A DNA stretch of 64,000 nucleotides from Dysidea avara (lineage: Eukaryota; Porifera; Demospongiae; Dictyoceratida; Dysideidae). The stretch's first letter is position 1; every line of letters starts with the position of its first letter. The position numbers and the translations under genes are program-made. This document shows, one piece after another, positions 43,505 through 54,915 of the stretch. The DNA is taken from contig NC_089276.1 in the NCBI RefSeq assembly GCF_963678975.1, positions 19,411,272 through 19,475,271 on the forward strand, in the 5' to 3' direction. The notes under the pieces were generated by a model. It saw only the letters and a program-made list of their open reading frames with translations, ran no database searches and was not told the origin of the DNA.

Positions 43505-45814
43505 CAAAACACACATATTGAATGATCAATAAGTGGGTGTGGTTCCATGGTAGTCTACAGGCTCCCATAAGCAGGCATAGCACTTTTCTTGATGCCATGC
43601 AGACTTGGTGCGTACAACAACACAAACCCAATAAGTGGGCATAATACCATAGAGGATGTGGGTGTGGCTCCATATATCACTTAAGACACCAAAAACATTC
43701 TCAAATGGTGCATGAATACAGCTCCACATTAAGTCCCTTGAAATGCAACCCAAATGACCTGACACTAACACACTAATAGACCTTCAGTGCTGGGCACTGT
43801 AAAGTGTTAATAACAATAGCACTTCAAGTTCATACATGCATAAAGAAGGACAGTAGATGTACTCTATAAAATTGACGAGGATGCATTGATTTTTATTGCG
43901 GAAATTTTGAATGACATGTGCTCTTATATTATAGCACCTGAGAACTGATACCAGTAGTATATGGGAGTAAACTTCACAACTTCATTTTTTATCCCCTTAA
44001 TTCTTTAGGCTATCATTAGTTGTACAAGAGATGAAATGGTGACACAATTAGTATGTGTATTGTAAAGCACCTTTACACAACTAATTTTTGTTGATGGCTA
44101 CATGTTATTGATATCACCCTCTTTAAGAAAATGGTATATTCTTTTTGCTGGAGTGTAGCCAATCGTATTTTGCTGTACATAGAGTGTATGCTCACCTCAA
44201 TATGCTAGCTGTATCCTCACACCTGAAGGCTGCATTAGTGTTAGTGTAGTAGATTTAGTGCAAGTTATTTGCTATTTTTATCCAATGGTAAATTTGCAGA
44301 AGTACTTTTATTACTCCATGATTTATAAGGTAGTTGTGCTTGAAAACTTATTGTCCTTTACTGTCTAAATAATGCCTGCATGGCTGACAGCTGTAAAGAA
44401 ATTACTCGTACAGTGCTTCCTGACCCCTAGGTACCAAGACATGTTCAGATAATCAAAGCCTATTTTTATACAGAGTTACTCTAATGGAATGAACGCCTTA
44501 GACGAAATACTCTAATAGAACAGACACATCTACTGTAAGTGTGTTGATAGTCGAAGGTCAGATAATCAAGTATTCACTTCTATTAGGTGTGATATATTTA
44601 ATCCATTGTTGTGACAGCTATAGTGGATACTTTATGTGTGCACTGGTGCTATTGTAATATACACCTAAATGCAAAACTTCAATCATGTCTTTTGTTGTTG
44701 CTGTTACCCTTGAATGCTCACAGTCAAATTGTTCATCATTAAACATAGATCAGTCATCTCACAAGATCACCATAGTACAGACTCATTGTTCCACACCTCA
44801 TTTAGACGAGAAGTAAATCATTCACAATAACAATGTGAATCCACCTACAGATTAAGAACATTACACTCAATCATAGATCATCACACAAAATCATCACCAC
44901 ATAATAAAGTAGTGAATCATTACCTAATATAATATACCTATAATGTAAATAAAAACAGCAACATTTCTGTAGTACAAGGAACATCTGAGTGGCAAATTAG
45001 GGAAAAATATTACTTTATATTGTGAATTGTGTGCTTAAACTTGTAGTCACTTGATATTACAACAATAAAATAACAAACACATAATTATCATGCTTTTGTA
45101 TGTCTTCCTTTAATACTTAATAAGGTTAAGACAGATGGCTGATCAATTCAAATCACATTTTTTAATTTTTATAGTAATCTCACTTAAAATTGTCAACCAT
45201 TACAACATGTTTCGGTAGTGCATTCCAATGTTCAATTATTATTCTTTAGAAAATAATTATTTCTTCACAAATTTTCATGCACTGCATGCTTGTACAATTG
45301 AATGTCAATGGGAAATGGTGGATCTGGTAAGCTACAAGGATTGGTGCATGTTACCATTCAATTTTTGATATGTGGCTCTCTAAATTTTCTGTATACTAAG
45401 GTGGGTGGTTGTAATCTTTCATAACGATGAAAGTCACTTGAAGCTCTGTGTTTAAGTGATTCAACTCTGTTAATGTCACCCTAATAATGAGGCCCATAGA
45501 TTACAGCAGCATAGTCGTAGAACTGGTTGAATCAAAGTTATCTCCAATACAACAAATATCATAGCGTCCAAGGACCTAAACATCTCTTTATTAAACCCAT
45601 CAAAAGCACAACTGCTTGTTCACACATATATAATACTCCTGTAAAACTATCCACGACAGCGATCAACCAAGAGATCAACACTGTGATGTTAATTTCTACT
45701 GACTTAAAAGAGGCAATCAAGTGGCTTGTTTTAGCAAAACAGTAAATTAAGCTTTGTCCCCTTTTCCTGAGATGAAATCAAGGTTGATCAAATATCTTGA
45801 TCACAGTCACAGAT
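43505..45814. other. Interior of nested element, nothing recognised
   Basis: AT-rich, low-information sequence. TCTAATAGAACAGAC words at about 44,474-44,527 belong to the dispersed family. No exon or RNA gene could be supported. Confidence 0.35.
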
Positions 45815-46809
45815 GGTTTTACAGGACCATACATAGGTAGTGACCATCCCTTGTTCAGTTATAACTGGTAAAGCAGATAAGTTAACAAATGTCAGAATTT
45901 AAAAAAATTTAAACTCAACACATTCGGCAGAGCCGTTCTTCCATGAGAGAATTCGTAACACCTATAGTGACACACACACACACAAGCACACGCACGAACA
46001 GATTTGATTTATTGTTTAAACTCAATGCAATCGGCTTAAGCTGTTCTTCCTTGCAGGAGGTACAAACAGTTATGCACCTATCAATGTCAAACCCCACCTA
46101 CCCCAGGTCGGGCAGAGGTTGGGACTGTTGGGGATTTGCAAATGCGAGAATGCAAATTCCCCAACCCTGGGGACAACTTTGAGTTACGAATCCCCTACTA
46201 ATTATCCCGGGAATCACAACAATATGAAAAAGTACGGATATTCGTGTTGCAAATGCCCCTACCCTGGGGACGAGCTTGGGTGACAAATCCCCACCTGCTT
46301 CCCGACCTGGGGTAGGTGGGGCGTGACATTGATAGGTACATTACATAGCACAAAAACGAGACACACACACACACACACATAGTGGTGTTACAAGAATCAT
46401 AGTGGTGTCACAAGAATAAAACACAAGCTGCTTCACACTCACATAATCAGTTTCACCAATACCTGTGAATAGCTCTGTGCTGCCAGATAATGCGAGACGC
46501 CACTGACAAATCAGTTCATAATGATGAGGCAGCCAGTGAGAAAAACAAGGTAAGAACAGTCCTTCTGAAAAAACGGCAGGAGAAACTAAGAGTTCTTCTA
46601 AACTGGCTCAATTTTTTCGCCCTTCTTTTCTAGCGGCTGCCAGCCTGGCGGAGAGCACGACGTTGTTGGCACTGCTAACTAGTCTTGAACATGTCAGTAT
46701 CCAGGATACGTACACAACATTATCCGGAAAAAAATATTTCGTGAAAATTTTCTAAGTCGAAATATTTCGTGAAAATTTTCTAAGTCCAAAGTGTGCCCCA
46801 AAAAAAAAT

Positions 46810-47152
46810 ACAGCTACCCTGCTAAGAATTGTTATTGACTCATCTCTACAACCCTAGCACTAGTGCCAAAACAATAAAGGAAAACATTTATGCTACAACA
46901 ATAGCCTCTATCACGCTTTATCACTGCCAGTTCTCGTGTATCGTAAGTGTATTCTAATTAATTAGTGCATGCGCTAGTTTGTAGACTTGTAAGAAAGAGC
47001 AGTATTAGCAGTTGTAGCTCGATAGTGGGGTCTCCAGTGTTGCAAGAGATGGATAATGTCTGGATTATTGTTTGAAAACTGTTTCCAGCTCAGTGCGTGA
47101 ATCCAGTCCGCGAAATCATAGGGGTTAAATATCTATGGCGAAATACATTAGG
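46810..47152 (-). repeat. Right inverted arm of the MULE, outer part
   Basis: Inverted copy of 32,075-32,395. Near its outer end it carries about 25 extra bases between two TTTCGC words, relative to the left arm. Confidence 0.7.
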
Positions 47153-47346
47153 TCATTGATATGTGGTGAAAATGACAATTTTGAGTCAAAGAGAATTTCT
47201 AAATAAAGGTGTTGGGTAACTCGCTGCAAAAAGTGATTTCTGATAGTATAGTTGAAAGTAGAGGAAGATGTTAGTCTACTACAGGTAGCTAAGTATCACA
47301 CACTTGGGAGTATTTAATTCCATTAACCAACTTTCAGTCCACTTTA

Positions 47347-48138
47347 TTATAAGGTTGAGGTCATGTTGTATAATAATAATAGATCTTGCTGACTACTGAT
47401 AGTTCGATTTAATATGCAATCATCTGCAAAAAGTTTTAAATGGGATGAGATGCCACACTTGATGTCATTAATGTAGAGCAAAAACATCAATGGGCCAAGA
47501 ACAGTTCCTTGGGGAACACCTGACTGAACTTTCACAAAATTTGAATCATGTCCATTCACAACAACATGCTGTGTTCACTGAGTCAGCCAAATCTTTATCC
47601 AGTCATAAGTTGTACCTTGAATCCCATAGTGAGAAAGCTTGTTTAAGAGTCTACAATGCGGAACTGTATCAAATGCTTTCCTAAAGTTGATGAAAATCGT
47701 ATCTACTTGGGAAGTATTATCCATGGCCAACTGTATGTCTTCAACAACTGATATGAGCTTAGCCTCACACGAATGACCTGCTCTAAAACCAAATTGCTCA
47801 TCAATTAATATGTTGTTGGTGTTCAAGTGCTCTGCAATGTGGTGATACATAATATGTTCTAATATCTTACAACAAACTGAAGTTAGTGACATTGGCCGGT
47901 AATTGTTGGTGTTGCTTCTATCCCCCTTTTTAAACACAGGTGTTATGTTGGCTTTTAGCCAATCATTTGGTATATGTCTAGATGTTAGGGACTGGATAAA
48001 GATAACAGTTAGAATTGGAGAAATCTCTTTTGCACAAAATTTTAGAATCCTGGTAGGAATGTTGTCAGGACCAGATGCCTTACTTGGATCTAGAGCCATT
48101 GCCGAGATCGATACACATATAACCCATACATGAAACAC
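47347..48138 (-). pseudogene. Dead non-LTR retrotransposon reverse transcriptase fragment
   Basis: The minus strand reads RT motifs in order: SGPDNIPTRILK, WLKANITPVFKKGDRSN, NYRPMSLTSVCCKILEHI, FGFRAGHSCEAKLI, INFRKAFDTVPH (the usual Asp is Asn), a TGA at 47,575-47,577, then SGVPQGTVLGPLMFLLYIND and LFADDCIL. It matches Jockey/CR1-like non-LTR RTs. The N-terminal endonuclease is absent. The in-frame stop, the altered Asp and both truncations make it non-functional. It lies just outside the MULE right end. Confidence 0.85.
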
Positions 48139-48670
48139 TTCATGTAACTTACGAGTTATGTACGTTAGAGATGCGGCGATTAATAAGTATGTGTAGCCGG
48201 GAATCAGGAATTATGCTAGCAATCATAAAGCTTTAACAGTAGGAAAATCTGCAGATTACACAATTCCGTTAAAAAAGATCGAGATATTCTAATAGAGCAG
48301 TCAGAAACTCTAATAGAGCAGTCACTGAATATTATTTACTCTAATAAAGTAGTCACATTGAAATGAAATATTCTAATACAGCAACCAGCTAAAGAATTCA
48401 AGACTATTTGGAGCTTAAACATCAATGAAAATGACCTGATATATTGTTAGCCAATTATATGTGGCATAATTTTGGGAATAATGGGCAATTCTCAAAAACA
48501 TAATAGGTGATTTTTTGAGTACTGCTCAAAAGCATAATGCTCAATTTTTGAAGCATAATAGCCTCATGCCTAATGTACGTTAGGGTACCGCTACATAGTA
48601 ATATCAGTTTTACAGACTATTGTGAATTCATATTAAAGCTAACCATAATAACACGCTACAAAAATAACTT

Positions 48671-49523
48671 CAGGGGCGTAGCCAGGATTTTTTTGAAGGG
48701 GGTTCGGATTTAAAGTGGAATGTCTTAAGGAGAAGGCCTGGGTTCTTCCCCTAGACCATGTTTGAACAACAATGATGCATACACAAAATGTGCCCTTAGG
48801 CAGTAACATTAAAAGATGCTGTTTGTGCATCTAACTAGCTAAGACCTACACACTGCTGTTTATGCAGCTTATAGAAACTATAAACCAATTATAAAACTAA
48901 CTATTCTTCACTTCCAGATAGCATACTGACAGCCAACTTCAATTTCCTATGCATAGCACACGGAAGCCCTCCACCTTCGAGTCCCTTTTTGGCAATGCTT
49001 ATTTACAGCTATACATTATTCTCGGCTGGTCAATAACTTTAGACTTGGCTAGCTTGTACTCCAATATGTTCAAGACATCATGTGCCCACAACCTATATCA
49101 AATCATTCATCAGGTAAATATACATCAACAATTCACAGTTTGTGCTAAACTGACACATGTAATACACGACCACTCATTGACAAGTTTAGCAGCTGCTGCC
49201 TTGTAATATGTCTCAACCGACCATTGAACAGTCCTTTGCCATTTCAACCATGAATCACGTGCGCAATTGATCACGTGTGCAATAGATATGATTTTCAATG
49301 GCTAAGATGTGACCCTCAAGAGTAGTATTAATGCTTTACAGCACAAGTACTGAAGGTCTGTAGGACACCTGCCTGCTCAAAGACTTCAGCTACATAATAC
49401 AGAGGAGTGCCAGTGGGCAAGTAGCTACCGGAGAGCTCCAGGGCTGTAAGATCTGGTGTGATTTTTAATTTTTAAAAGAATTCTGCCTCTGAAAGGGGAC
49501 GAACCCCCCTGCCTATGCCCTTG
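48671..49523. mobile_element. hAT-like non-autonomous element
   Basis: The left end CAGGGGCGTAGCCAGGATT, with GAAGGGGGTTC following, is mirrored by a diverged complement (GAACCCCCCTGCCTATG, ending CCCTTG). The CAGGGGCGTAGCCAGG terminus is characteristic of hAT elements. Flanking octamers AATAACTT and AAATTCTT are similar but not identical. No transposase frame. Confidence 0.5.
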
Positions 49524-49800
49524 AAATTCTTTTACTGCTGCCAGTAACAGTGCTTATCATCATTGCATACATAACAGTTAATAGAAAAACAGCATGTAAT
49601 AAGTCAAGAGTCGAAAATTCACATGAAGATACTGTAGCTGTGCATATACACCTAGTGTTCCATTGTTGAAATAACACTTCAAATATGTGTATAATTATTA
49701 TAATGTGAGTACATATTGTGTGTACTTAGTTACTGTACTACGGTCAAGTTTAGCTAATAACATTACTAAGTTCAAACATGTCACATGCAATGCTGCAATG

Positions 49801-49806
49801 TTTATT
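49801..49806 (-). promoter_or_regulatory. PolyA signal of Ig gene 2
   Basis: AATAAA on the minus strand begins 8 bases after the stop codon of the terminal Sushi exon. Confidence 0.5.
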
Positions 49807-49813
49807 ATACATG

Positions 49814-49974
49814 TCATTGACATGCTGATGGAGAAGGACTCCATTTACCATCTATACATTTCAGAAAATATGTTGAACCATCACCACAGAAGAAAACAGC
49901 AACCTGTGGCCTTCCAACAGAAGAAAGATAACCTAATTGTCCATTTTTGGGGGGTGACAATGGTTGACACATTG
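49814..49974 (-). CDS. Ig gene 2 terminal exon: Sushi/CCP domain and stop
   Basis: tgtag acceptor, then MCQPLSPPKNGQLGYL, VAVFFCGDG and CIDGKWSPSPSACQ followed by TGA (49,814-49,816). The four CCP cysteines and the Trp are present. Where gene 1 has a GTAAGC donor this copy reads GTCAAT, so it reads into the stop. Confidence 0.8.
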
Positions 49975-52900
49975 CTACAGGTGTATACAAAAGTAAGATT
50001 GTTCAAACTTAGATAAACTGCAATCACAAATTATATACCTTGGACTGTAATAGTAATGTTATCCTTTTTAGTGTACATCACACCACCAGCATTGTTTGTT
50101 GACACACAAGTGTACACTGTAGTGTGTGGAGAAGTAGTTGGGACATTCAAGTCTTGCATAGAAACATTGGCAATATCTTTAATAGGTTCGTCTTTTATGT
50201 ACCACTGTACAGTAGGAGTAGGCAGTCCTTCAGCCTTACAAGTGATAGTTAAATTTTGCCCAATGGTAGCGAAATATGAAGATCCTTCAGTAATGTTGAT
50301 AATTGGTAGATCTAGAAAACAAGAAACACCGAATACTGTATTTTATACATTAGTTAGATGCTAAAACCTTGTTTTTAAACAATAAGTGATACTGCAAAAT
50401 TAATGACCAAAATCTTTCACAACTAATACTTGGAAAGATTGAAATCAATTAACCTTATTTGGATATTAGTTATTGCATTATATTGTTCAACTGTTGGTAA
50501 ATGGAAATTCACCAAACTCTTTATGCTGCCAAATTGCTTGACTAAATGTCTAATACATACACAGCTAATTAAGTATCTAACTGGGGTGCAACCAGAAAAA
50601 AAGTAGTAAGACTCACACAATTGCTCTATTATGTCTGGAGCAGATTTTGTAGCATGACAGCTCTAATGAAGAATCTCATTCTCTAGATGCTGTAGATAAA
50701 AAGTGGTGCCTGATGTGTCCTAATTGGGAGTTACAGTGTGAGTCACACAGATAACGCAGATTGGAAAACGTTAACCTTGAGTTTAACGAACATACTAGAA
50801 ATTAAAGAATGTTTACAAACCAAATTTATTTCACAAAAGAGTAAATTATTAATTTTATTGCATTGGTCCACTTTTAGCATTTAAATATGTATAAGTTTTC
50901 ACAGGTAAAACTGATAAGTTACATTTATAGTATACTTTCCTGTTCATTAACCAGTACATTTTTATCAAGAAATTATAACAGCTTTACTAACAAAACTGTG
51001 TCTGAGCATGCACCGATTAATCTAGGCCATTCTTGAGACTCGGCACAATACAATTTATATTAAACCGTCGTACGTAAGACAGTACAGCATAATTGTATAT
51101 GTGTTCTATAGTCTTACATACATTCAACAGTGAGATTGGTTCTAGCTTCAGTATACTGATCATTATCATTGAAGGCATGACATGTGTATTCTCCACTATC
51201 AGTGTGGTTAACTGGATCAAACAATAACACTGATTGTACCTGACCAGTAACTGGGTCAATTGTGTTATCTGATTGAAGTTTCACATCTTCAGAATTGTAC
51301 CAAACCACACTCAAAGGTGTAATGGCATTGGCATCATTGGTTGCAATACAAGTCAGATTAACATTTATGTCTTCAAGTGTAACTGTATTATTTGTGATGA
51401 AGTTGATAACTGGTGGGCCTATAAAGTACATGCATGGCAGTTATTATACTGAATAAGGAGGAATTTTTAACTCACCATAAATAGTTATTGTAGCATTGCC
51501 AGACACCACACTACCGTCATCATTAGTAGCAACACAGCGATAGACACCTTCATCTTCTTCTGTGATCACACTAAATATCAGTTTGGGTGATGTGATATTC
51601 ACAGCTCTGTGGAAAAGTGATTATGACAACTCACATGTACATGCAATACCCACACAGATGAAATAATTATTAAGACCTATATGGTAATACTATTACTTGC
51701 ATGCATACTTCCAACTGTCTGTAGATGAATAATACTTCTCCCATCTGTAATTTAAATTCCCTTCTCCTGTAGCTAAACAATTCATTGCCTCTGCTGCTTT
51801 TTTATTTCCTGGGAGCTTAACAGATGAAGGATGTTCAATAATCTTGGGGATTCCTGAAGCAATAAACAAAGCACCAACATATACTGTACAGCTAATAGTG
51901 AAACAAATCACATACTTTATGACTGTCATAAAACATATACGTAGGTGAACAAAATATCTGGTACAGCAGATAAGCAAGCAAAATGGGTAATAGCTGTTAT
52001 TCAAGTTTATTGATTCTGTGATTTTTGATATAAAGGATAGTAGCCCCATTGTTAGTTACTATCAGCCTTTACTTTACTCTACTTGTTATGCTGCAGTTCT
52101 CAAAAATTCAACCCTGATATGCTCATAATGTATGCCTCATACACTAATAAATTTTAATATATCAATTACTTTGACTTTTTCACAACTTTTATCACTAAAA
52201 CTATTGAAAGATGCTTTACCGTAGGCAGAGAAATTTTCGTGTAAAGATATTTTCGTTTCAGAAATTTTCGAGTAAAAATATTTTTGTGAGTGCAGACAAC
52301 CCACGAAAATATTTTCACTCAAACTTTTTTTAGTACTGTATCTCAAAGTTATCTTTCTTTGGTTTATTTGTAGATACACTTTTGGTGATGTACCCAGCCG
52401 TGTAGCTGGAAAATTGATGGCCTCCAATCAGATCACGAAGAACAGGGTGTGGCACCAGAATTAATTACTTGCTGACCAAGGGACTCAAGCTGACTCAAAC
52501 GCGAAGAGGCAAAGCTCGGGAGTTACAGCAACCAAAACTGAAACTAAGCACTGGACTGTAAAATAATGCCAGCTGTTTATAGGCAATGGCGAATTATATT
52601 TGCGTGTGGCGATACGAGGGCAATACTATTTATTTATTATCAATTTTTGTCAATGATAGGGTACGCAATCCGAAAAATCAACTTTCACAAATAAACCCCC
52701 CTACCATTGTGGGATGTTCATTGTAGTATCCCATTGCTAGATCCACCATGAAACCGGAGGCACGATTGTTGTCTTCACAGAAGTATCGATTTTAGTATTT
52801 CGTGATAGCTATGCAAAAATAATTTTTTAAATTTCGTTCACCACACAAAGAACAAGATAGAACTTGCTGCTTAGCTAGGTATTATCTAGAGTTAATGTAG

Positions 52901-54880
52901 TTTAAAAGTACGCACAGTAATAAGCAAATGATTCACTGGGTTCCCGGCACAGGGTTGCTTTCTCTCAAAAAGCAGAAAACAAAACATGAATTTTCAAATT
53001 CATACTGCCCTACCAGCTAAGATAAGAAAAGCCAACTCTTCCTCATAGTGATGTCATAAGGTTGGATGCATAGTCTGTCTATGCTGTTAGTCTGGAAAGG
53101 ATCTGAGACTTCTCACCATCTGGGTGAAGAACGTCAAAATTTTCGTGCGTCATTTCAAGGAATTCTCTCAATGGTACCAAAGTGCTTCCCAGTACTTCTG
53201 ATGCCACACTGGTCACTTAATTTTGCTTAGAATGATGATAAAAGATGGTTCAAAACGTTTGGTAGTAGTAGTAGTTGGTATTTCTGTAATTTCATATGAT
53301 GCAGTATACCAGCAGCTCACCAGGAGCTCCACCCAGCTCGAATCAAAAATGAAAGATTTTGTGCATTTTTCGGTTTGTTTTGGGATGTTTTGCAGCATAA
53401 TGGTGATGTAGGGTGATCTAGTGAAGATTTAAAGCTGCTGTGGAGCGTGAGAGGTGAAGTCAAATTTGGACGATTTTGCTGCCTCCCTTGATGCATAGCT
53501 TAGAGCGAGGCGTGGAAGCTGTGGATGAAATAATAATTGACAACCACTGTTACCAAACGTTCAGGGACAGCTTTTGCCATAGTTTTAGTCTATAATTGAT
53601 AATTGTTGTGGCTGCAGAAGCGCTGGAAATGGCTAGAAAGCGCGACACAATTCTTTGATGCTGCAGAAAATTTTGACGCTCGTCACCCAGATGGTGAGAA
53701 GTCTCAGATCTTTTCCAAACTAACAGCATAGACAGACTATGCACCCAACCGTATCGAAACACTATGAGGAAGAGTTGGCTTCTCTTGCCCTTGGTGATAG
53801 AGCAGTTTGAATTTGAAACTTTGTATTTCTTTGTCTGTTTTTTCAAAGAAAGCAACCCTGTGCCGGGCACCCAACAAATCATTTACTTATTTCTGTGCGT
53901 AGTTTTCAACTACAACAACTCTGGATACGATATGGCTAAGTAGCAAGTTTCATCCGGTCCTTGTGTGGAGCACGAAATTTTAAAAATAAATCTTGCATCT
54001 TGTGAGATACTGAAAATGATATTTCCGTGAAGACAACAATCGTGCCTCCGGTTTCATGGTGGATAAAGCAATGGGATACTACAATGAACATCCCACAATG
54101 GTAGAGGGATTGATTTGTAGAAGTTGATTTTTCAGATTGCGGACCCTATCAATGACAGGGGTCACACAAAAGGCACAAGCCTGTACAGGGTGCTTCCCCA
54201 CAAAAAATACACACAACATACAACTATATCAAACAAACAGCTACAAAAACAAACACACATGCAAACAATATAAGATGAAAGTTACAGACTGTGAAATTAA
54301 TTAGAGTTTTAAAACAAAAAATGTGATGTTAACTATACACTTTTAAATACCATACACCTTTAAATAATGCATTATATTAAGCCCAAGAGCTATCCTAATA
54401 CTATGGTTACTTTGTAGCTAGATTGTAACTGCATAATTCGAGGCATAATTGAGGTAACAAATTTTTTGTGGCTAGAAAAAATTAGTTAAAAATATTTTCG
54501 TGGTCTCAGACCAACCACGAAAATATTTTTACCATGAAAATTTCCCTACCTACGGTATAACATTTTTATTATCAATTTTTATTGAATTAAAACATTGAGG
54601 TTGTCACTCTATTAATTGTTACTGACAATTCTTATAGTACATAACCTGCACAGAATTCAGCTACAAACAAATCACCCTGTAGAGAGATCAGCTAGAAGGA
54701 GTTACCTGGTAGATAGTTCAGCTACAAACAAATCACCCTGTAAAGAGATCAGCTAGAAGAAGATACCTTGTAGATTGTTCAGCTACAAACAATTCACCCT
54801 GTAGAGAGAGCAGCAAGAAGAAGTCATCTTGTAGAGTGTTCAGTTACAAAGAAACCACCATGTTCTATAATAAATATATG

Positions 54881-54915
<35 letters not shown>

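Larger units (their letters stand above)
40646..46809. mobile_element. About 6.2-kb inverted-repeat element nested in the MULE right arm
   Basis: Ends GGGCACACTTTGGACTTAG (40,656) and its complement near 46,780-46,800. The left arm (40,646-41,365) and right arm (about 45,815-46,809) are inverted copies through GAAAATTTTCACGAAATATT, GTACGTATCCTGGATACTG, CCTGCAAGGAAGAACA and ACTGAACAAGGGATGGTCAC. The right arm contains an extra insertion of palindromic CCCCAACC-type sequence (46,080-46,320). The interior has no recognised transposase. Confidence 0.65.
32075..47152. mobile_element. Large Mutator-like transposon carrying Ulp1 protease and MULE transposase
   Basis: Long inverted arms delimit it. 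The left arm 32,075-32,440 (CCTAATGTATTTCGC, GGACTGGACTCACGCACTG, ... GTACGAGG) matches, inverted, 40,594-40,634 plus 46,810-47,152. The right arm is interrupted by the nested element 40,646-46,809. Without that insert the element is about 8.9 kb. Its cargo, all plus strand, is the Ulp1-type protease gene (32,560-37,274) and the transposase ORF (37,339-40,196). A clear 9-bp duplication was not identified; 'tgatatg' words occur just outside both ends. Plant Kaonashi MULEs also pair an Ulp1 protease with a MULE transposase (established precedent). Confidence 0.7.
48140..49813. other. Intergenic; TCTAATAGAGCAGTC cluster and hAT-like ends
   Basis: At 48,282-48,350 three copies of the dispersed word (TCTAATAGAGCAGTC and variants) lie in tandem after GATCGAGAT. 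The rest is the hAT-like region 48,671-49,523 and plain AT-rich sequence. Confidence 0.45.

Noticed and set aside
45943-46380. ORFs rich in PTYPRSG/PQGWG words in the nested element's right arm
   Set aside because: They come from an inverted repeat with CCCCAACC-type words near a CA microsatellite; frames on both strands are equally open and show no protein family.
32075-47152. A confident 9-bp target duplication for the large MULE
   Set aside because: TGATATG words occur near both outer ends, but at unequal distances from the last matching arm base, so I do not claim a duplication.
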